A stretch of DNA of 24,464 bases from Alphaproteobacteria bacterium (GTDB lineage Bacteria; Pseudomonadota; Alphaproteobacteria; G02398745; G023898745), in assembly GCA_027366195.1 (NCBI GenBank), contig DAHXKW010000084.1, positions 1-24,464 on the forward strand, written 5' to 3'. The notes below the pieces were generated by a model that saw only the letters and a list, made by a program, of their open reading frames with translations, was not told the DNA's origin and ran no database searches. Below, in pieces: positions 14,663 to 22,365 of the stretch (positions are counted from its first letter, which is position 1; each line of letters opens with the position of its first letter). Both the position numbers and the translations under genes were made by a program.

Positions 14663-15370
14663 ATGTCTTCAGTTCTTAGTTTTTGGTTCTATACTCTTGT
14701 GTTTGGGATAATCACGTTATTGCTGGTTGCACTTGTTTTTATTTTCTTTGCCCCCAATGATTTTTTTCAACTAACAAGCCAATCTGGGCAGGTAATTGAT
14801 CTAAGCGGAATTGATGCTTTTGATCCAACTAGTAATGCCACAATTGCGGCCACAGCGGATTTAGCTGTAATTAAAGTTGGTCAAAATGTTTATAGCATAG
14901 CGAATGATACTGTTACAACGTTGCCTAATGCTTTTGTTGCACCCTTGCCATCTGGCGGCAGTAGTGCAGCAACAGATATTGCAAATTCTATAGTTTCTGG
15001 AACCTTAGTCTTTTGGCTTTTGATGTTGGGCATTGCAATTTTAGCACTTGTCCTAGCCTATATGGCTATTATTTACCCTGAAAAATTATTTTCTAATGAG
15101 ATAGCGTCTTTAGTTGCAGCTTTGCCTAAGAAAAAAACATCATGTAGTAGTCATGGTTGTAGTGCCAGTAGTATGAGTTCAGGTTATAGTGGCGCCTGTC
15201 CTTTTTCTAAAGCGCCTACTAAGAATTCAACGGTTCCGTCGCAGGATGATATGGATCAAGCCGCACAACTTTTAGCCAGCAATCCTTCAATAGCAGCTAC
15301 AGGGATTAGCAAGGAGCAACTGTCTGCAGCTTTAGCAGCCGCACAACAACAATCGAGTTCTGCGAGTTAA
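14663..15370 (+). CDS. Two-pass membrane protein with Cys/Ser-rich cytoplasmic tail, unknown
   Basis: 235 residues, no recognised family. TM1 spans about 8-30 and TM2 about 113-138. The 80-residue loop between them is Thr/Ala/Asp-rich and probably periplasmic. The tail from 139 begins with a KKK cluster (156-158), which by the positive-inside rule places it in the cytoplasm. A Cys/Ser-rich patch follows (C161, C166, C179; CSSHGCSASS), and the end is Ala/Gln/Ser-rich with a predicted helix (195-230). The tail's Cys/His spacing might bind a metal, but this is only a guess. It shares a 179-bp AT-rich divergent promoter region with the giant LRR protein, suggesting joint control. Confidence 0.75.
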   Translation: MSSVLSFWFYTLVFGIITLLLVALVFIFFAPNDFFQLTSQSGQVIDLSGIDAFDPTSNATIAATADLAVIKVGQNVYSIANDTVTTLPNAFVAPLPSGGSSAATDIANSIVSGTLVFWLLMLGIAILALVLAYMAIIYPEKLFSNEIASLVAALPKKKTSCSSHGCSASSMSSGYSGACPFSKAPTKNSTVPSQDDMDQAAQLLASNPSIAATGISKEQLSAALAAAQQQSSSAS

Positions 15371-15473
15371 GTTTAATGTTGTATGAGAATAAAAACTTGA
15401 TGTTATTTTAAATAGAATTTTAATTTATTAATGTGTAAGCTAAAAGCAGTTTAATTTTTGCGAGACTATATTA

Positions 15474-15935
15474 ATGGTAGTTCAGCCTATTCCCGAAGGA
15501 TACCACAGCATTACTCCTTGTTTATCTTTTGTTGATTCTGCCCAAGCAATTGCTTTTTACGAAAAAGCATTTGGCGCAGTAGAGAAATTCAGATTTGCTA
15601 TGCCTAACGGCAAGATTAGTTATGCTGAAATGATCATAGGAGATTCATCTGTTATGCTTGGTGACGAGAATCCCGAGATGGGAAATAAAAGTCCTAAAAC
15701 GCTCGGTGGTTCACCTATGGCTCTATATCTATATATCAAGGATATTGATCAAGTTGTTGCTCAAGCTGTTAAAGAAGGTGCTGTTTTGAGGCAGCCTATA
15801 GAAAATAAATTTTATGGTGATAGAGTTGGGGTTGTGGAGGATCCTTTTGGATACAGTTGGTATTTGGCGACTCATGTGGAGGATGTTTCACCAGAAGAGA
15901 TGGGGAAGCGTGCGCAAAAATTTTATAAGGGATAG
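15474..15935 (+). CDS. VOC-superfamily (glyoxalase/PhnB-like) protein
   Basis: 153 residues. It starts like PhnB/YdcE-type VOC proteins: EGYHSITPCLSFVDSAQAIAFYEKAFGA (8-35), then a first beta-alpha-beta unit ending with SYAEMIIGDSSVMLGDE, and a second unit with SPMALYLYIKDIDQVVAQAVKEGA and GDRVGVVEDPFGYSWYLATHVEDVS. Members are metal-dependent or metal-free small-molecule enzymes and resistance proteins; the substrate cannot be told from sequence. The length and the VEDPFGYSW ending fit the PhnB-like subgroup. It seems to be a single-gene unit between the two-pass membrane protein and the lipoprotein gene. Confidence 0.88.
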   Translation: MVVQPIPEGYHSITPCLSFVDSAQAIAFYEKAFGAVEKFRFAMPNGKISYAEMIIGDSSVMLGDENPEMGNKSPKTLGGSPMALYLYIKDIDQVVAQAVKEGAVLRQPIENKFYGDRVGVVEDPFGYSWYLATHVEDVSPEEMGKRAQKFYKG

Positions 15936-15998
15936 ATGGTTGACGAGTGATTAATAAATTGACTTAAATAAGATTAGTTTGCTAGACAATTGTATTTA

Positions 15999-16625
15999 AT
16001 GCAGTTTAGGTCATTTACGTTTTTATTTTGTTTGACGTGTGTTGCCTGTTCTATTTTACCAACCCCTAGTGGCAGGGTGTCTAAATATATCTTGGTAAAA
16101 CCAAATTTGGTAGCTTATGTTGGTAAAGCGAGATCTTTAGATCTCCTTGTTTTGCAGCCTTCTTTGTCTACGGTATTGCAAGAGAATAATCGTATTTTAT
16201 ACTATCCAACATCTCAGAAAATTGAGTATTTAGCCGGAGGTGAGTGGGTGCAAAAAGTAGATTTGATAATTTGGGAATGTTTGATTGATTCGTTCAAATC
16301 CGCACATGTTTTCAGAACAGTAACTTCTGATCCGACAAAAATTTCAGATTCTCCTGCGATATTACGTACATATGTGGCGTTTTTAGGTGTCGTAAATAAA
16401 GAGGACGGTAAGTATGTTCAAGTTGTTTATGAATTTGTTTTAGAAGGTAAAGACAATAAAGTTTTGTGGCAGAAAACTATTGAAGAATCATCAAAATTAG
16501 AACAGTTCGAATTGGATGGCGTTGTAGCGGATTTAAATAAGCTGCACCAAAATGCTTTGAAGGAATTGATCACAAGTTCTGTTCTGCAAATTCCCAATTT
16601 ACCAGCTTCTCCAAAAACAACTTAA
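15999..16625 (+). CDS. PqiC/YmbA-like lipoprotein (ABC transport auxiliary component)
   Basis: 208 residues from ATG 15999; the longer frame starts at a TTG and has no support. The family (PF03886-type) comprises outer-membrane lipoproteins that pair with MCE/Mla- or Pqi-type lipid transporters. The N-terminus is a short signal ending CVACS (Cys17 likely lipidated, although -3 is Cys rather than Leu/Val). The body shows the expected order: a first strand YILVKPN, RSLDLLVLQP, RILYYPTSQKIEYLAGGEWVQKVDLIIWECL and a C-terminal helix DLNKLHQNALKELI. Its MCE and ABC partners are not adjacent. The 3' end overlaps sodB by 56 nt in convergent orientation. Confidence 0.72.
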   Translation: MQFRSFTFLFCLTCVACSILPTPSGRVSKYILVKPNLVAYVGKARSLDLLVLQPSLSTVLQENNRILYYPTSQKIEYLAGGEWVQKVDLIIWECLIDSFKSAHVFRTVTSDPTKISDSPAILRTYVAFLGVVNKEDGKYVQVVYEFVLEGKDNKVLWQKTIEESSKLEQFELDGVVADLNKLHQNALKELITSSVLQIPNLPASPKTT

Positions 16626-17148
16626 GATAATCTGGCCTGCGATTTTGATAATCTAAATAATAAGCATGCTCCCAAACGTCACATGTTATCAAAGGTGCCA
16701 AGCCATGTGCTATGGGTGTATCGGCATTAGCTGTTTTTAAAATCTCAAGCCCCTTAGTTTCTGATTTGATTAACCAGACCCAACCACTTCCAAATTGTCC
16801 AACACCGTTAGCAACAAATTCTTCAGCGAATTTTTCATAAGAACCAAAGCATTCTTTTATCAATTGCATTATTTTTTCTGGAGGTTGTTTGTATTTGTCA
16901 GTCATCGAATCCCAATAAAACGAATGATTATAAACCTGGGCAGCATTATTAAAGATAGGTATGTCTTTTCCGCATGTTTGACGGATAACATCTTCCAATG
17001 CCACATTATTATATTTTCCTGCACTAAGTTCATTTAGCTTATTAAGATAACCAACGTGGTGCTTATTATAATGGAAATCTAGGGTGCGGCCAGAGATAGT
17101 GGGTTCAAGGGCATTGGGCTTATATGGTAAGGGCTTTAGAGTGAACAT
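16570..17148 (-). CDS. sodB: Superoxide dismutase, Fe/Mn family (Fe type likely)
   Basis: 192 residues, matching SodB length. It dismutates superoxide in the cytoplasm. Metal ligands align with E. coli SodB: His26 (FHYNKHH), His75 (NHSFYW), Asp157 and His161 (DVWEHAYYLDYQNRRPDY). The AAQVYNHSFYW and FGSGW motifs are typical of the iron type, but iron versus manganese cannot be settled by eye. No Shine-Dalgarno is visible before the ATG. It converges with the lipoprotein gene. Confidence 0.95.
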   Translation of the reverse strand: MFTLKPLPYKPNALEPTISGRTLDFHYNKHHVGYLNKLNELSAGKYNNVALEDVIRQTCGKDIPIFNNAAQVYNHSFYWDSMTDKYKQPPEKIMQLIKECFGSYEKFAEEFVANGVGQFGSGWVWLIKSETKGLEILKTANADTPIAHGLAPLITCDVWEHAYYLDYQNRRPDYLKLFLEKLVNWEFAEQNL

Positions 17149-17257
17149 AAAATTTGCAACTTAAATTATCCTATCCAATAATGAAACAATTTATGCTAAA
17201 TAATCAATTCGTTATGCAGTTTCGTTAAAATATGGCACAATATACAAGGTTTTCTCT

Positions 17258-17281
17258 GCACTTTTCCATAAAAGTGCTTTT
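17258..17281 (+). promoter_or_regulatory. Hairpin in the rpsF leader (attenuator-like)
   Basis: GCACTTTT (17258-17265) pairs perfectly with AAAAGTGC (17270-17277) around CCAT, followed by TTTTG. It lies 28 bases before the rpsF ATG. It could be a short terminator or attenuator, or an S6:S18 autoregulatory leader; the CCG element of known S6:S18 leaders was not found. Confidence 0.4.
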
Positions 17282-17308
17282 GTAATAACAAAATCCATAG
17301 GGAACGAA

Positions 17309-17719
17309 ATGAAGCAAAAAAAATTAAATAATTATGAGTTGGTGTGTATTTTTACGCAGGATACAACAGAACAAATTGTTAGATCGACTGTATCGGAATA
17401 CACGCAGAAGATTAAAGAAGTAGGTGGTGATGTTACAAAGACCGAGTTTTGCGGCATGCGTACATTTGCCTATCCTATTAATAAAAAAAAGAAAGGATAC
17501 TATATTCTTTTGAACTTAAGACTCCCAACCGAATTTGTTAAAAAGTTTGATATATTCTTAAAAAACGATCCAAAAGTTGTACGTTTTCTTATGTTGCGTG
17601 TTGAAGAGCTTGATCCGAAACCATCAGAGCTACTGCAACAACGTCATAACCTAGATAGTGCGTATAAAGCACAGATTCGCTCTGGAAAGATTTACCAACA
17701 ACAACCTGAAATAGCATAA
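17309..17719 (+). CDS. rpsF: 30S ribosomal protein bS6
   Basis: 136 residues. Family pattern: YELVCIFTQDTTEQIVRSTVSEYTQKIKEVGG, then the basic RTFAYPINKKKKGYYILLNLRLPTEFVKKFDIFLKNDPKVVRFLMLRVE. It binds the central domain of 16S rRNA as a dimer with bS18. A ribosome-binding site GGGAACGA is close to the ATG. rpsR follows after 9 nt with a clear AAGGAG. Confidence 0.96.
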   Translation: MKQKKLNNYELVCIFTQDTTEQIVRSTVSEYTQKIKEVGGDVTKTEFCGMRTFAYPINKKKKGYYILLNLRLPTEFVKKFDIFLKNDPKVVRFLMLRVEELDPKPSELLQQRHNLDSAYKAQIRSGKIYQQQPEIA

Positions 17720-17728
17720 GGAGAATAT

Positions 17729-18019
17729 ATGTCAGAAGAAACCTCAGTATCACAAGAACAATCGGTTGGATCAAATCCAAGGATGCCTACACGTTCACGT
17801 CGTACTTTTTTCAAAAAGCGCCGTTCATGTCCATTTTCTGGTCCGAATGCATTAAAAGTAGATTATAAAAATGTGCAGCTTTTGCAGAAATTTTTATCAG
17901 ATTCAGGAAAAATTTTGCCAAGTCGTATTACAGCCGTTTCTACAAAACATCAGCGTCATCTATCACGCGCTGTGAAGCATGCACGTTATCTAGCACTTAT
18001 TCCTTATATTGCTGACTAA
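17729..18019 (+). CDS. rpsR: 30S ribosomal protein bS18
   Basis: 96 residues with an acidic, Ser-rich N-terminal extension (about 20 residues) compared with the usual 75-82. The core has the signature KKRRSCPFSGPNALKVDYKNVQLLQKFLSDSGKILPSRITAVSTKHQRHLSRAVKHARYLALIPY pattern: Cys-Pro-Phe, RIT, and the KHQRxLxxAxKxAR motif. Preceded by an AAGGAG ribosome-binding site 6 nt before the ATG. In many proteobacteria rplI (bL9) comes next; here an FtsB-type gene does. Confidence 0.96.
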   Translation: MSEETSVSQEQSVGSNPRMPTRSRRTFFKKRRSCPFSGPNALKVDYKNVQLLQKFLSDSGKILPSRITAVSTKHQRHLSRAVKHARYLALIPYIAD

Positions 18020-18024
18020 GAAAT

Positions 18025-18312
18025 ATGGCCCGTCGTATTTTATGGCAGATGGTTTTTATCCTGTTTGGGATTTATTGTATATATCATTTGTTTAACGGCA
18101 GAAATGGGTTGTTGGTTTATTGGCAGGTAAAAAGACAATTAGTTGAAAACCAAAAGATGCTGCACGAATTGGATTTGGAAAAACAGCGTTTAGAAAGGTT
18201 AACCAAACTGCTTAGTAACAAGCATATTTGCAAGGACCTACTTGAAGAACAGGTTCGTAAAATGATCCATTATTCATACCCGGGGGATATTCTAATTGTT
18301 TATGCGTCCTGA
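18025..18312 (+). CDS. ftsB: Septum formation initiator FtsB/DivIC-type protein
   Basis: 95 residues, family-typical size. FtsB is a single-pass inner-membrane protein of the FtsQ-FtsL-FtsB divisome subcomplex. An N-terminal basic start (MARR) leads into one membrane segment (about 5-22), the GRNGL motif (26-30), a periplasmic coiled coil (about 35-65, LVENQKMLHELDLEKQRLERL) and the closing segment with KDLLEEQVRKMIHYSYPGDILIVY, which matches the D-x-x-E-E-x-A-R/Y-P-G-E pattern of the family. It starts 5 nt after the rpsR stop, so it is co-transcribed with the ribosomal genes. Its usual alphaproteobacterial place is near eno. Confidence 0.85.
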   Translation: MARRILWQMVFILFGIYCIYHLFNGRNGLLVYWQVKRQLVENQKMLHELDLEKQRLERLTKLLSNKHICKDLLEEQVRKMIHYSYPGDILIVYAS

Positions 18313-18975
18313 TTACCAGTAAATTGGGGTTACGGATCCACTAATAATACAACCATTGTCATCACAAACGAAATCAAAAGCTTGGTTAGGATATGGTTCG
18401 TCAATTAAAGTAAAGTGCCACCACTCCGTTGTCATTTCTTTGAAACCATTTTCTTTCATGGTTGTTCTAAGAAGTCTTCGGTTGTTTTGCTGTAACTCTG
18501 TAATGTCAGGAAAATCTATATTAGATTCTTCACCAAGAAAATCTACTGGAGTTCCCATATCTAACTCTTGATTCACTTTAAGGTCAATTATGGTTAAATC
18601 CACAGTGCTCCCGCTGCTGTGACGGCTGTATTTCTTGGCGATATAGCCCATTTGAAAAAGATCTTCTTTTTTGTATTTGGGATAATAGAGTTTTTTCATT
18701 TCAAGGTTATCCGGAAGATCTTTCCAGATTGTATTAAAAAAAGACACAGATCGATGTGGCCTATAGGTGTCTTTGACCAATAAAGAGAATCCTTGTATAT
18801 TCAGCTGCGCTTGAACATTGCGAAGTGCTTGGGCCATTCGTTTTGTGGCAATAGCATGTTTAGAAATATAACCATCTACGATAGCGCCAGTAAAATTATT
18901 GGGCGAGGTATACATTAAGTCTTGCGGGATATCTTGACCTATAAAAACAAAATCGATATCTCGAATGTGTGACAC
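18313..18975 (-). CDS. vanX: D-alanyl-D-alanine dipeptidase (VanX/DdpX family, M15D)
   Basis: 220 residues. It hydrolyses D-Ala-D-Ala; outside vancomycin clusters it serves peptidoglycan turnover and nutrient recycling. All catalytic residues of VanX are visible at nearly the same numbers: Arg72 (DTYRPH), His119 and Asp126 (SRHSSGSTVDLT), Glu184 and His187 (EWWHF). No signal peptide, so a cytoplasmic location is expected. The GTG start overlaps the TAG of the M23 peptidase gene by one base, indicating translational coupling. No vanH/vanA neighbour is present, so resistance is not implied. Confidence 0.92.
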   Translation of the reverse strand: MSHIRDIDFVFIGQDIPQDLMYTSPNNFTGAIVDGYISKHAIATKRMAQALRNVQAQLNIQGFSLLVKDTYRPHRSVSFFNTIWKDLPDNLEMKKLYYPKYKKEDLFQMGYIAKKYSRHSSGSTVDLTIIDLKVNQELDMGTPVDFLGEESNIDFPDITELQQNNRRLLRTTMKENGFKEMTTEWWHFTLIDEPYPNQAFDFVCDDNGCIISGSVTPIYW

Positions 18976-20159
18976 TATACTTTGGTTAATGCTTTATGAC
19001 ACTGAGCTTTTATACCATTGAAAGCTGCCAAAAGCTTTCCTGAAAGAGCATTATTATCTAGAATGGAGAACTTGCGTGGATTGACACGTTGACCGTTTTT
19101 AATAACTTCATAATGTAGGTGAGGGGCTGTTGATCGTCCCGTTGAACCAACGGTCCCAACCACAGTTGTCGCGTCTATTGTTTGTCCTAACTTTACCTTT
19201 ATATGATGCAAATGGGCATAACGTGTCCGCATTGTACCTGTATGCCTAACCTCAACAATTTTACCGTAACCACCATTGTGACCACAATATACAACTGTTC
19301 CAGAGGCAGCAGAATATACAGGCGTACCACGTGGTGCGCTTAAATCAAGACCGCTATGGAAACGACGTTCATGGGTGAAAGGATCTTTTCGATAACCAAA
19401 TCCATCTCTAAATGAAAAACGTGAGCGGATTGGATTTTTTAGTGTATCGTGAACAAGCTGTTTTCCATCAGCTGTATAATATCCCCTTTTTTGCCCTTGG
19501 TTGAACGCAAAAACATCCACCTTTGTTTTTCCTCTAAGACCAATATGTTTCAGTTCAGAGCCAAAAAACGGATTGCCGGGTAATTCTATTGTTGAGTATA
19601 CAAATTGTATTTTTACGCCATTCACAAGCTGTGTTTTCGTGTTGGTTGCCAAAGATAAAGCGCGCATTGCTTCAGTGGTTAAAGCCTTAGGGAGTTTATA
19701 GGGGGCAACAGTGTGCTGGAAAGATTTTTTGTAATCAGCAGTAATAGTTTTTAAAACACGTTTTAACTTGGATCGGGTAATAGTTTTATTATTAATGTTA
19801 AAAAAGTAAGAATAACCATCTTTTGTATAAAGCATTGCTTTGAGAACTGTTGTTTTGTGGTTCTCTTTTTGTGAGGAAATAATAAGTAAATCTCCCGCGT
19901 TTATTTTTAAGCAGCCTTGTTTTTTTAAAATTTTCTCAGACCACAAAAGCCCATTTTGGCGAAAAACACTTTTGGCATTTTTTGTTGTAAGAGGTATATG
20001 TTTTTCTTGTTTTGTAATGACAGGTTTAGCTGATTTATCGATATACTGAATAATTTCTTTTTGCTGAATTGTTTTAGGGGGAAAGAAATAATATTCAATT
20101 CCAGAAGTTAACCCGACGGTTAAAAGTAAAAGGCGGGGTAATTGTGTACGTTTGATCAT
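18975..20159 (-). CDS. M23-family murein DD-endopeptidase (MepM/NlpD-like)
   Basis: 394 residues. The N-terminus has a basic start and a single hydrophobic segment (about 8-27) as a signal anchor. A LysM/OapA-like and beta-rich region (about 60-240) precedes the LytM domain (about 255-362). Zinc and catalytic residues are present: His268 and Asp272 (HSGLDLSAP), the AHLH pair (His316, His318) and HLH (His347, His349), so the domain is expected to be active rather than a degenerate activator. It would cut peptide cross-links in the periplasm. Coupled with the dipeptidase gene downstream. A palindromic operator-like site lies 56 bp upstream. Confidence 0.9.
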   Translation of the reverse strand: MIKRTQLPRLLLLTVGLTSGIEYYFFPPKTIQQKEIIQYIDKSAKPVITKQEKHIPLTTKNAKSVFRQNGLLWSEKILKKQGCLKINAGDLLIISSQKENHKTTVLKAMLYTKDGYSYFFNINNKTITRSKLKRVLKTITADYKKSFQHTVAPYKLPKALTTEAMRALSLATNTKTQLVNGVKIQFVYSTIELPGNPFFGSELKHIGLRGKTKVDVFAFNQGQKRGYYTADGKQLVHDTLKNPIRSRFSFRDGFGYRKDPFTHERRFHSGLDLSAPRGTPVYSAASGTVVYCGHNGGYGKIVEVRHTGTMRTRYAHLHHIKVKLGQTIDATTVVGTVGSTGRSTAPHLHYEVIKNGQRVNPRKFSILDNNALSGKLLAAFNGIKAQCHKALTKV

Positions 20160-20214
20160 GTGAGACAGAAATCAGAAGTACACTCATAGGTTAATAGTGA
20201 AAAAAATATTAACA

Positions 20215-20234
20215 AATGTCAATTTTTTGACATT
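20215..20234 (-). promoter_or_regulatory. Palindromic operator-like site upstream of the M23-dipeptidase pair
   Basis: AATGTCAA (20215-20222) is the exact complement of TTGACATT (20227-20234) with a TTTT spacer. The left arm read on the minus strand contains a consensus TTGACA -35, so a bound regulator would overlap the promoter. No perfect -10 follows (CACTAT at 17 bp, TATTAA at 20 bp). Confidence 0.4.
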
Positions 20235-20379
20235 TTTCCTTACCCCCCTCAGATGCGAGCTGATTTCATTTAATGCAATTACAGCAATAAATATTACATT
20301 ACCGAGCGCAGCACCTCAGTCAAAATCTTTATACATCATAGAAAACCCAGCTTAATATACGATTGAAAAATTCACTTCA

Positions 20380-21231
20380 TTATTTGAAAAAATCAGACGG
20401 TGAAGTCTCTGTATATACCCACCGCGCTAAAGTATCCATACATAAGGCTATAGTTTTTTTATCAAACGGTTCTGAATATGGAACAGAAAGAAGAGAAAAA
20501 TGAATACCGGAAACATTACAATATCTTTTAATGGAAGCCAGTTGATAAGGTCCTACGGGCTCTGATGAAATAATCAAAACTTCCCCTTGAATGTTTTTTT
20601 GCTTCAACTCACTTTCTAATTTTCTACCATTATCCGCAGTTGTCGCACGTTTTGCCGCAGGTTGTTTTTTTGAATTTATCACTTGTATTTCAATATCTCT
20701 TTGCTGTTCAGCAAGATATCGGCCAGCACTTTCCTCTGTTGTGCAATCTGCAGGTGCCCCCTGATCTAATGGGATATTTTTATCTTGTCTTGATTTTTCA
20801 AGTGCTCTATCACCTGTTAGCAGAATAACTAGAGGTTTTGATTTTAATGTGCGCGCATAATCACAGATCAAGCTAACACGCTTTTTCATAGAAGGAAAGC
20901 TTGCACCTAGAATAACAACAACTTTCGGATTCTTAGGACCATATTTCGACGATCCAAACATACCAAGTGTTGTCAAAACCTGGTTAAATTCTTTAATTCG
21001 CTGCACAGAAAGTGATTCTGGCATATCAAGCACATTTCGTTCAGCACCCTTACGACGCAACCATTTTTTTTGAAAATATTCAGCTGTATCTTTTTTCTTA
21101 CAAATCTGTTTATCGGCTGGACGGATCTTTTTTGCAAGAACAATAACTTGTTTTAGTTCAGGCGATGGATAATCACCATCGAATAAACCTGTAAAGCTTT
21201 GTAAGAAAAAACCAAAAACAAGAAAAAACAC
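20380..21231 (-). CDS. DUF218/YdcF-ElyC-like protein with short hydrophobic N-terminus
   Basis: 283 residues from a GTG start with an excellent GGGAGG ribosome-binding site. The pattern of the DUF218 (ElyC/SanA/YdcF) Rossmann-like fold is visible: KVVVILGAS (103-111), a Leu/Ile-rich strand LVILLTGDR (134-142), TTEESAGRYL (164-173), RATTADNGRKL (195-205) and VLIISSEPVGPYQLASIKR (218-236), equivalent to the G-G, TEA, N-T-xx-N and S-x-x-H-x-x-R landmarks, although the usual His before the last Arg is replaced (GPYQ). SanA and ElyC act in envelope integrity. The N-terminus (MFFLVFGFFLQSF) is hydrophobic without charge. It follows rplS by 40 nt, probably in one operon. Assignment is by motif order only. 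Confidence 0.55.
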   Translation of the reverse strand: MFFLVFGFFLQSFTGLFDGDYPSPELKQVIVLAKKIRPADKQICKKKDTAEYFQKKWLRRKGAERNVLDMPESLSVQRIKEFNQVLTTLGMFGSSKYGPKNPKVVVILGASFPSMKKRVSLICDYARTLKSKPLVILLTGDRALEKSRQDKNIPLDQGAPADCTTEESAGRYLAEQQRDIEIQVINSKKQPAAKRATTADNGRKLESELKQKNIQGEVLIISSEPVGPYQLASIKRYCNVSGIHFSLLSVPYSEPFDKKTIALCMDTLARWVYTETSPSDFFK

Positions 21232-21271
21232 TTAAACCTCCCATGAAAGAGGATGATGGTATCAAAAAAAA

Positions 21272-21625
21272 CTATCTTAATTCTTCAATACGGGCAGATT
21301 TTCCTTTGCGATCTCTTAAATAATATAACTTGGCACGACGAACCTTACCACGCCTGTCTAAACGAATAGAAATATTGGGCGAATAAAGCAAAAAGGATCG
21401 TTCAATACCCTCACCGGCTGTTACCTTGCGTACACGGAAAGTAGATCCCAACCCTGCGTTACGTCTTGCGATAACAACGCCCTGAAAGTCCTGTGTTCGA
21501 CTGTTAGCACCTTCAACAACCTTCACAGATACGGTAACCGTATCCCCTGCTTTAAAAACAGGTATGGTTTTTGATGCGGTCAATGTCTCAATCTGAGATG
21601 CTTCGTATTTCTTTAATAAACTCAT
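21272..21625 (-). CDS. rplS: 50S ribosomal protein bL19
   Basis: 117 residues from the ATG at 21625, which overlaps the trmD stop as ATGA and has GAGGA 6 nt upstream; the longer frame to 21649 would extend into trmD and is rejected. The family pattern is clear: FKAGDTVTVSVKVVEG, the RTQDFQGVVIARRNAGLGSTFRVRK block, GEGIERSFLLYSPNI and RRGKVRRAKLYYLRDRKGKSARI. It sits at the 30S-50S interface. The trmD-rplS order is the common bacterial one. Confidence 0.96.
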   Translation of the reverse strand: MSLLKKYEASQIETLTASKTIPVFKAGDTVTVSVKVVEGANSRTQDFQGVVIARRNAGLGSTFRVRKVTAGEGIERSFLLYSPNISIRLDRRGKVRRAKLYYLRDRKGKSARIEELR

Positions 21626-22353
21626 TGCTTCCTCAAATAACGTGCCCACAAATCTGGTCGACGTGATTTCGTCAGCTGAACTGACTGTTCATGTCGCCAT
21701 CTTTCTATATCTTTATGATGCCCTGAAAAAAGCACCTGTGGAACGTGCAAATTATGAAACTCCCTTGGTACAGTATATTGTGGATATTCCAGCAATTCAA
21801 CTTCAAAAGATTCGGTTTTCAAAGTTTCTTGGTTTTTCAAAGTCATTTTGCGTACAAGGGTATCGATAAAAACAAGAGCAGCCAACTCTCCGCCAGACAA
21901 AATATAATCACCGATTGAAATCTCTTCCATCTGCCAATGATCGATAACGCGCTGATCCACACCCTCATAACGCCCACATAACAGCACGAATTCAAAATCC
22001 ATGTCATCTTGACGTAGAGGAGGATCCGTAAAGCTATGACCATCAAGAATCTGATTTATTTTTACCTGGGTCAAAGGTATACCCCTTGGGGAAAAATAAA
22101 TAAATTTAGGATTTTTGTGATTTTTGGCAGCACGTATCAAGGCAGCGTCAATTACATCTGGGCGCATAATCAGTCCATTCCCACCACCAAAAGGGGTATC
22201 ATCGACTTTCTGGTGTTTTAAGGTGGAGAAATCACGGATGTCCACAACGTAGAGGTTCCAATCTTTTTTAGCCAGCCCCTTCCCCGCCAAAGAATTCCCC
22301 AGAGGGCCAGGAAACATTTCAGGAAAAAGGGTAAGAACAGAGATGTTAAGCAT
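21622..22353 (-). CDS. trmD: tRNA (guanine-37-N1)-methyltransferase TrmD
   Basis: 243 residues. A SPOUT-class trefoil-knot enzyme making m1G37 in tRNAs to prevent frameshifting. Motifs: LFPEMFPGPLGNSLAGK near the start, the QKVDDTPFGGGNGLIMRPDV block, LLCGRYEGVDQR with the knot Glu/Asp residues, and IGDYILSGGELAALVFID. The start at 22353 is ATG with GGA in the leader. Normally rimM precedes trmD; here the upstream space is a palindromic repeat and an orphan antitoxin. rplS follows with a 4-nt overlap. Confidence 0.96.
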   Translation of the reverse strand: MLNISVLTLFPEMFPGPLGNSLAGKGLAKKDWNLYVVDIRDFSTLKHQKVDDTPFGGGNGLIMRPDVIDAALIRAAKNHKNPKFIYFSPRGIPLTQVKINQILDGHSFTDPPLRQDDMDFEFVLLCGRYEGVDQRVIDHWQMEEISIGDYILSGGELAALVFIDTLVRKMTLKNQETLKTESFEVELLEYPQYTVPREFHNLHVPQVLFSGHHKDIERWRHEQSVQLTKSRRPDLWARYLRKQ

Positions 22354-22365
22354 ATGTGATCCGAA

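Noticed and set aside
18313..18975. Vancomycin resistance locus
   Set aside because: Only the VanX-type dipeptidase is present; no VanH, VanA/B ligase or VanRS neighbours.
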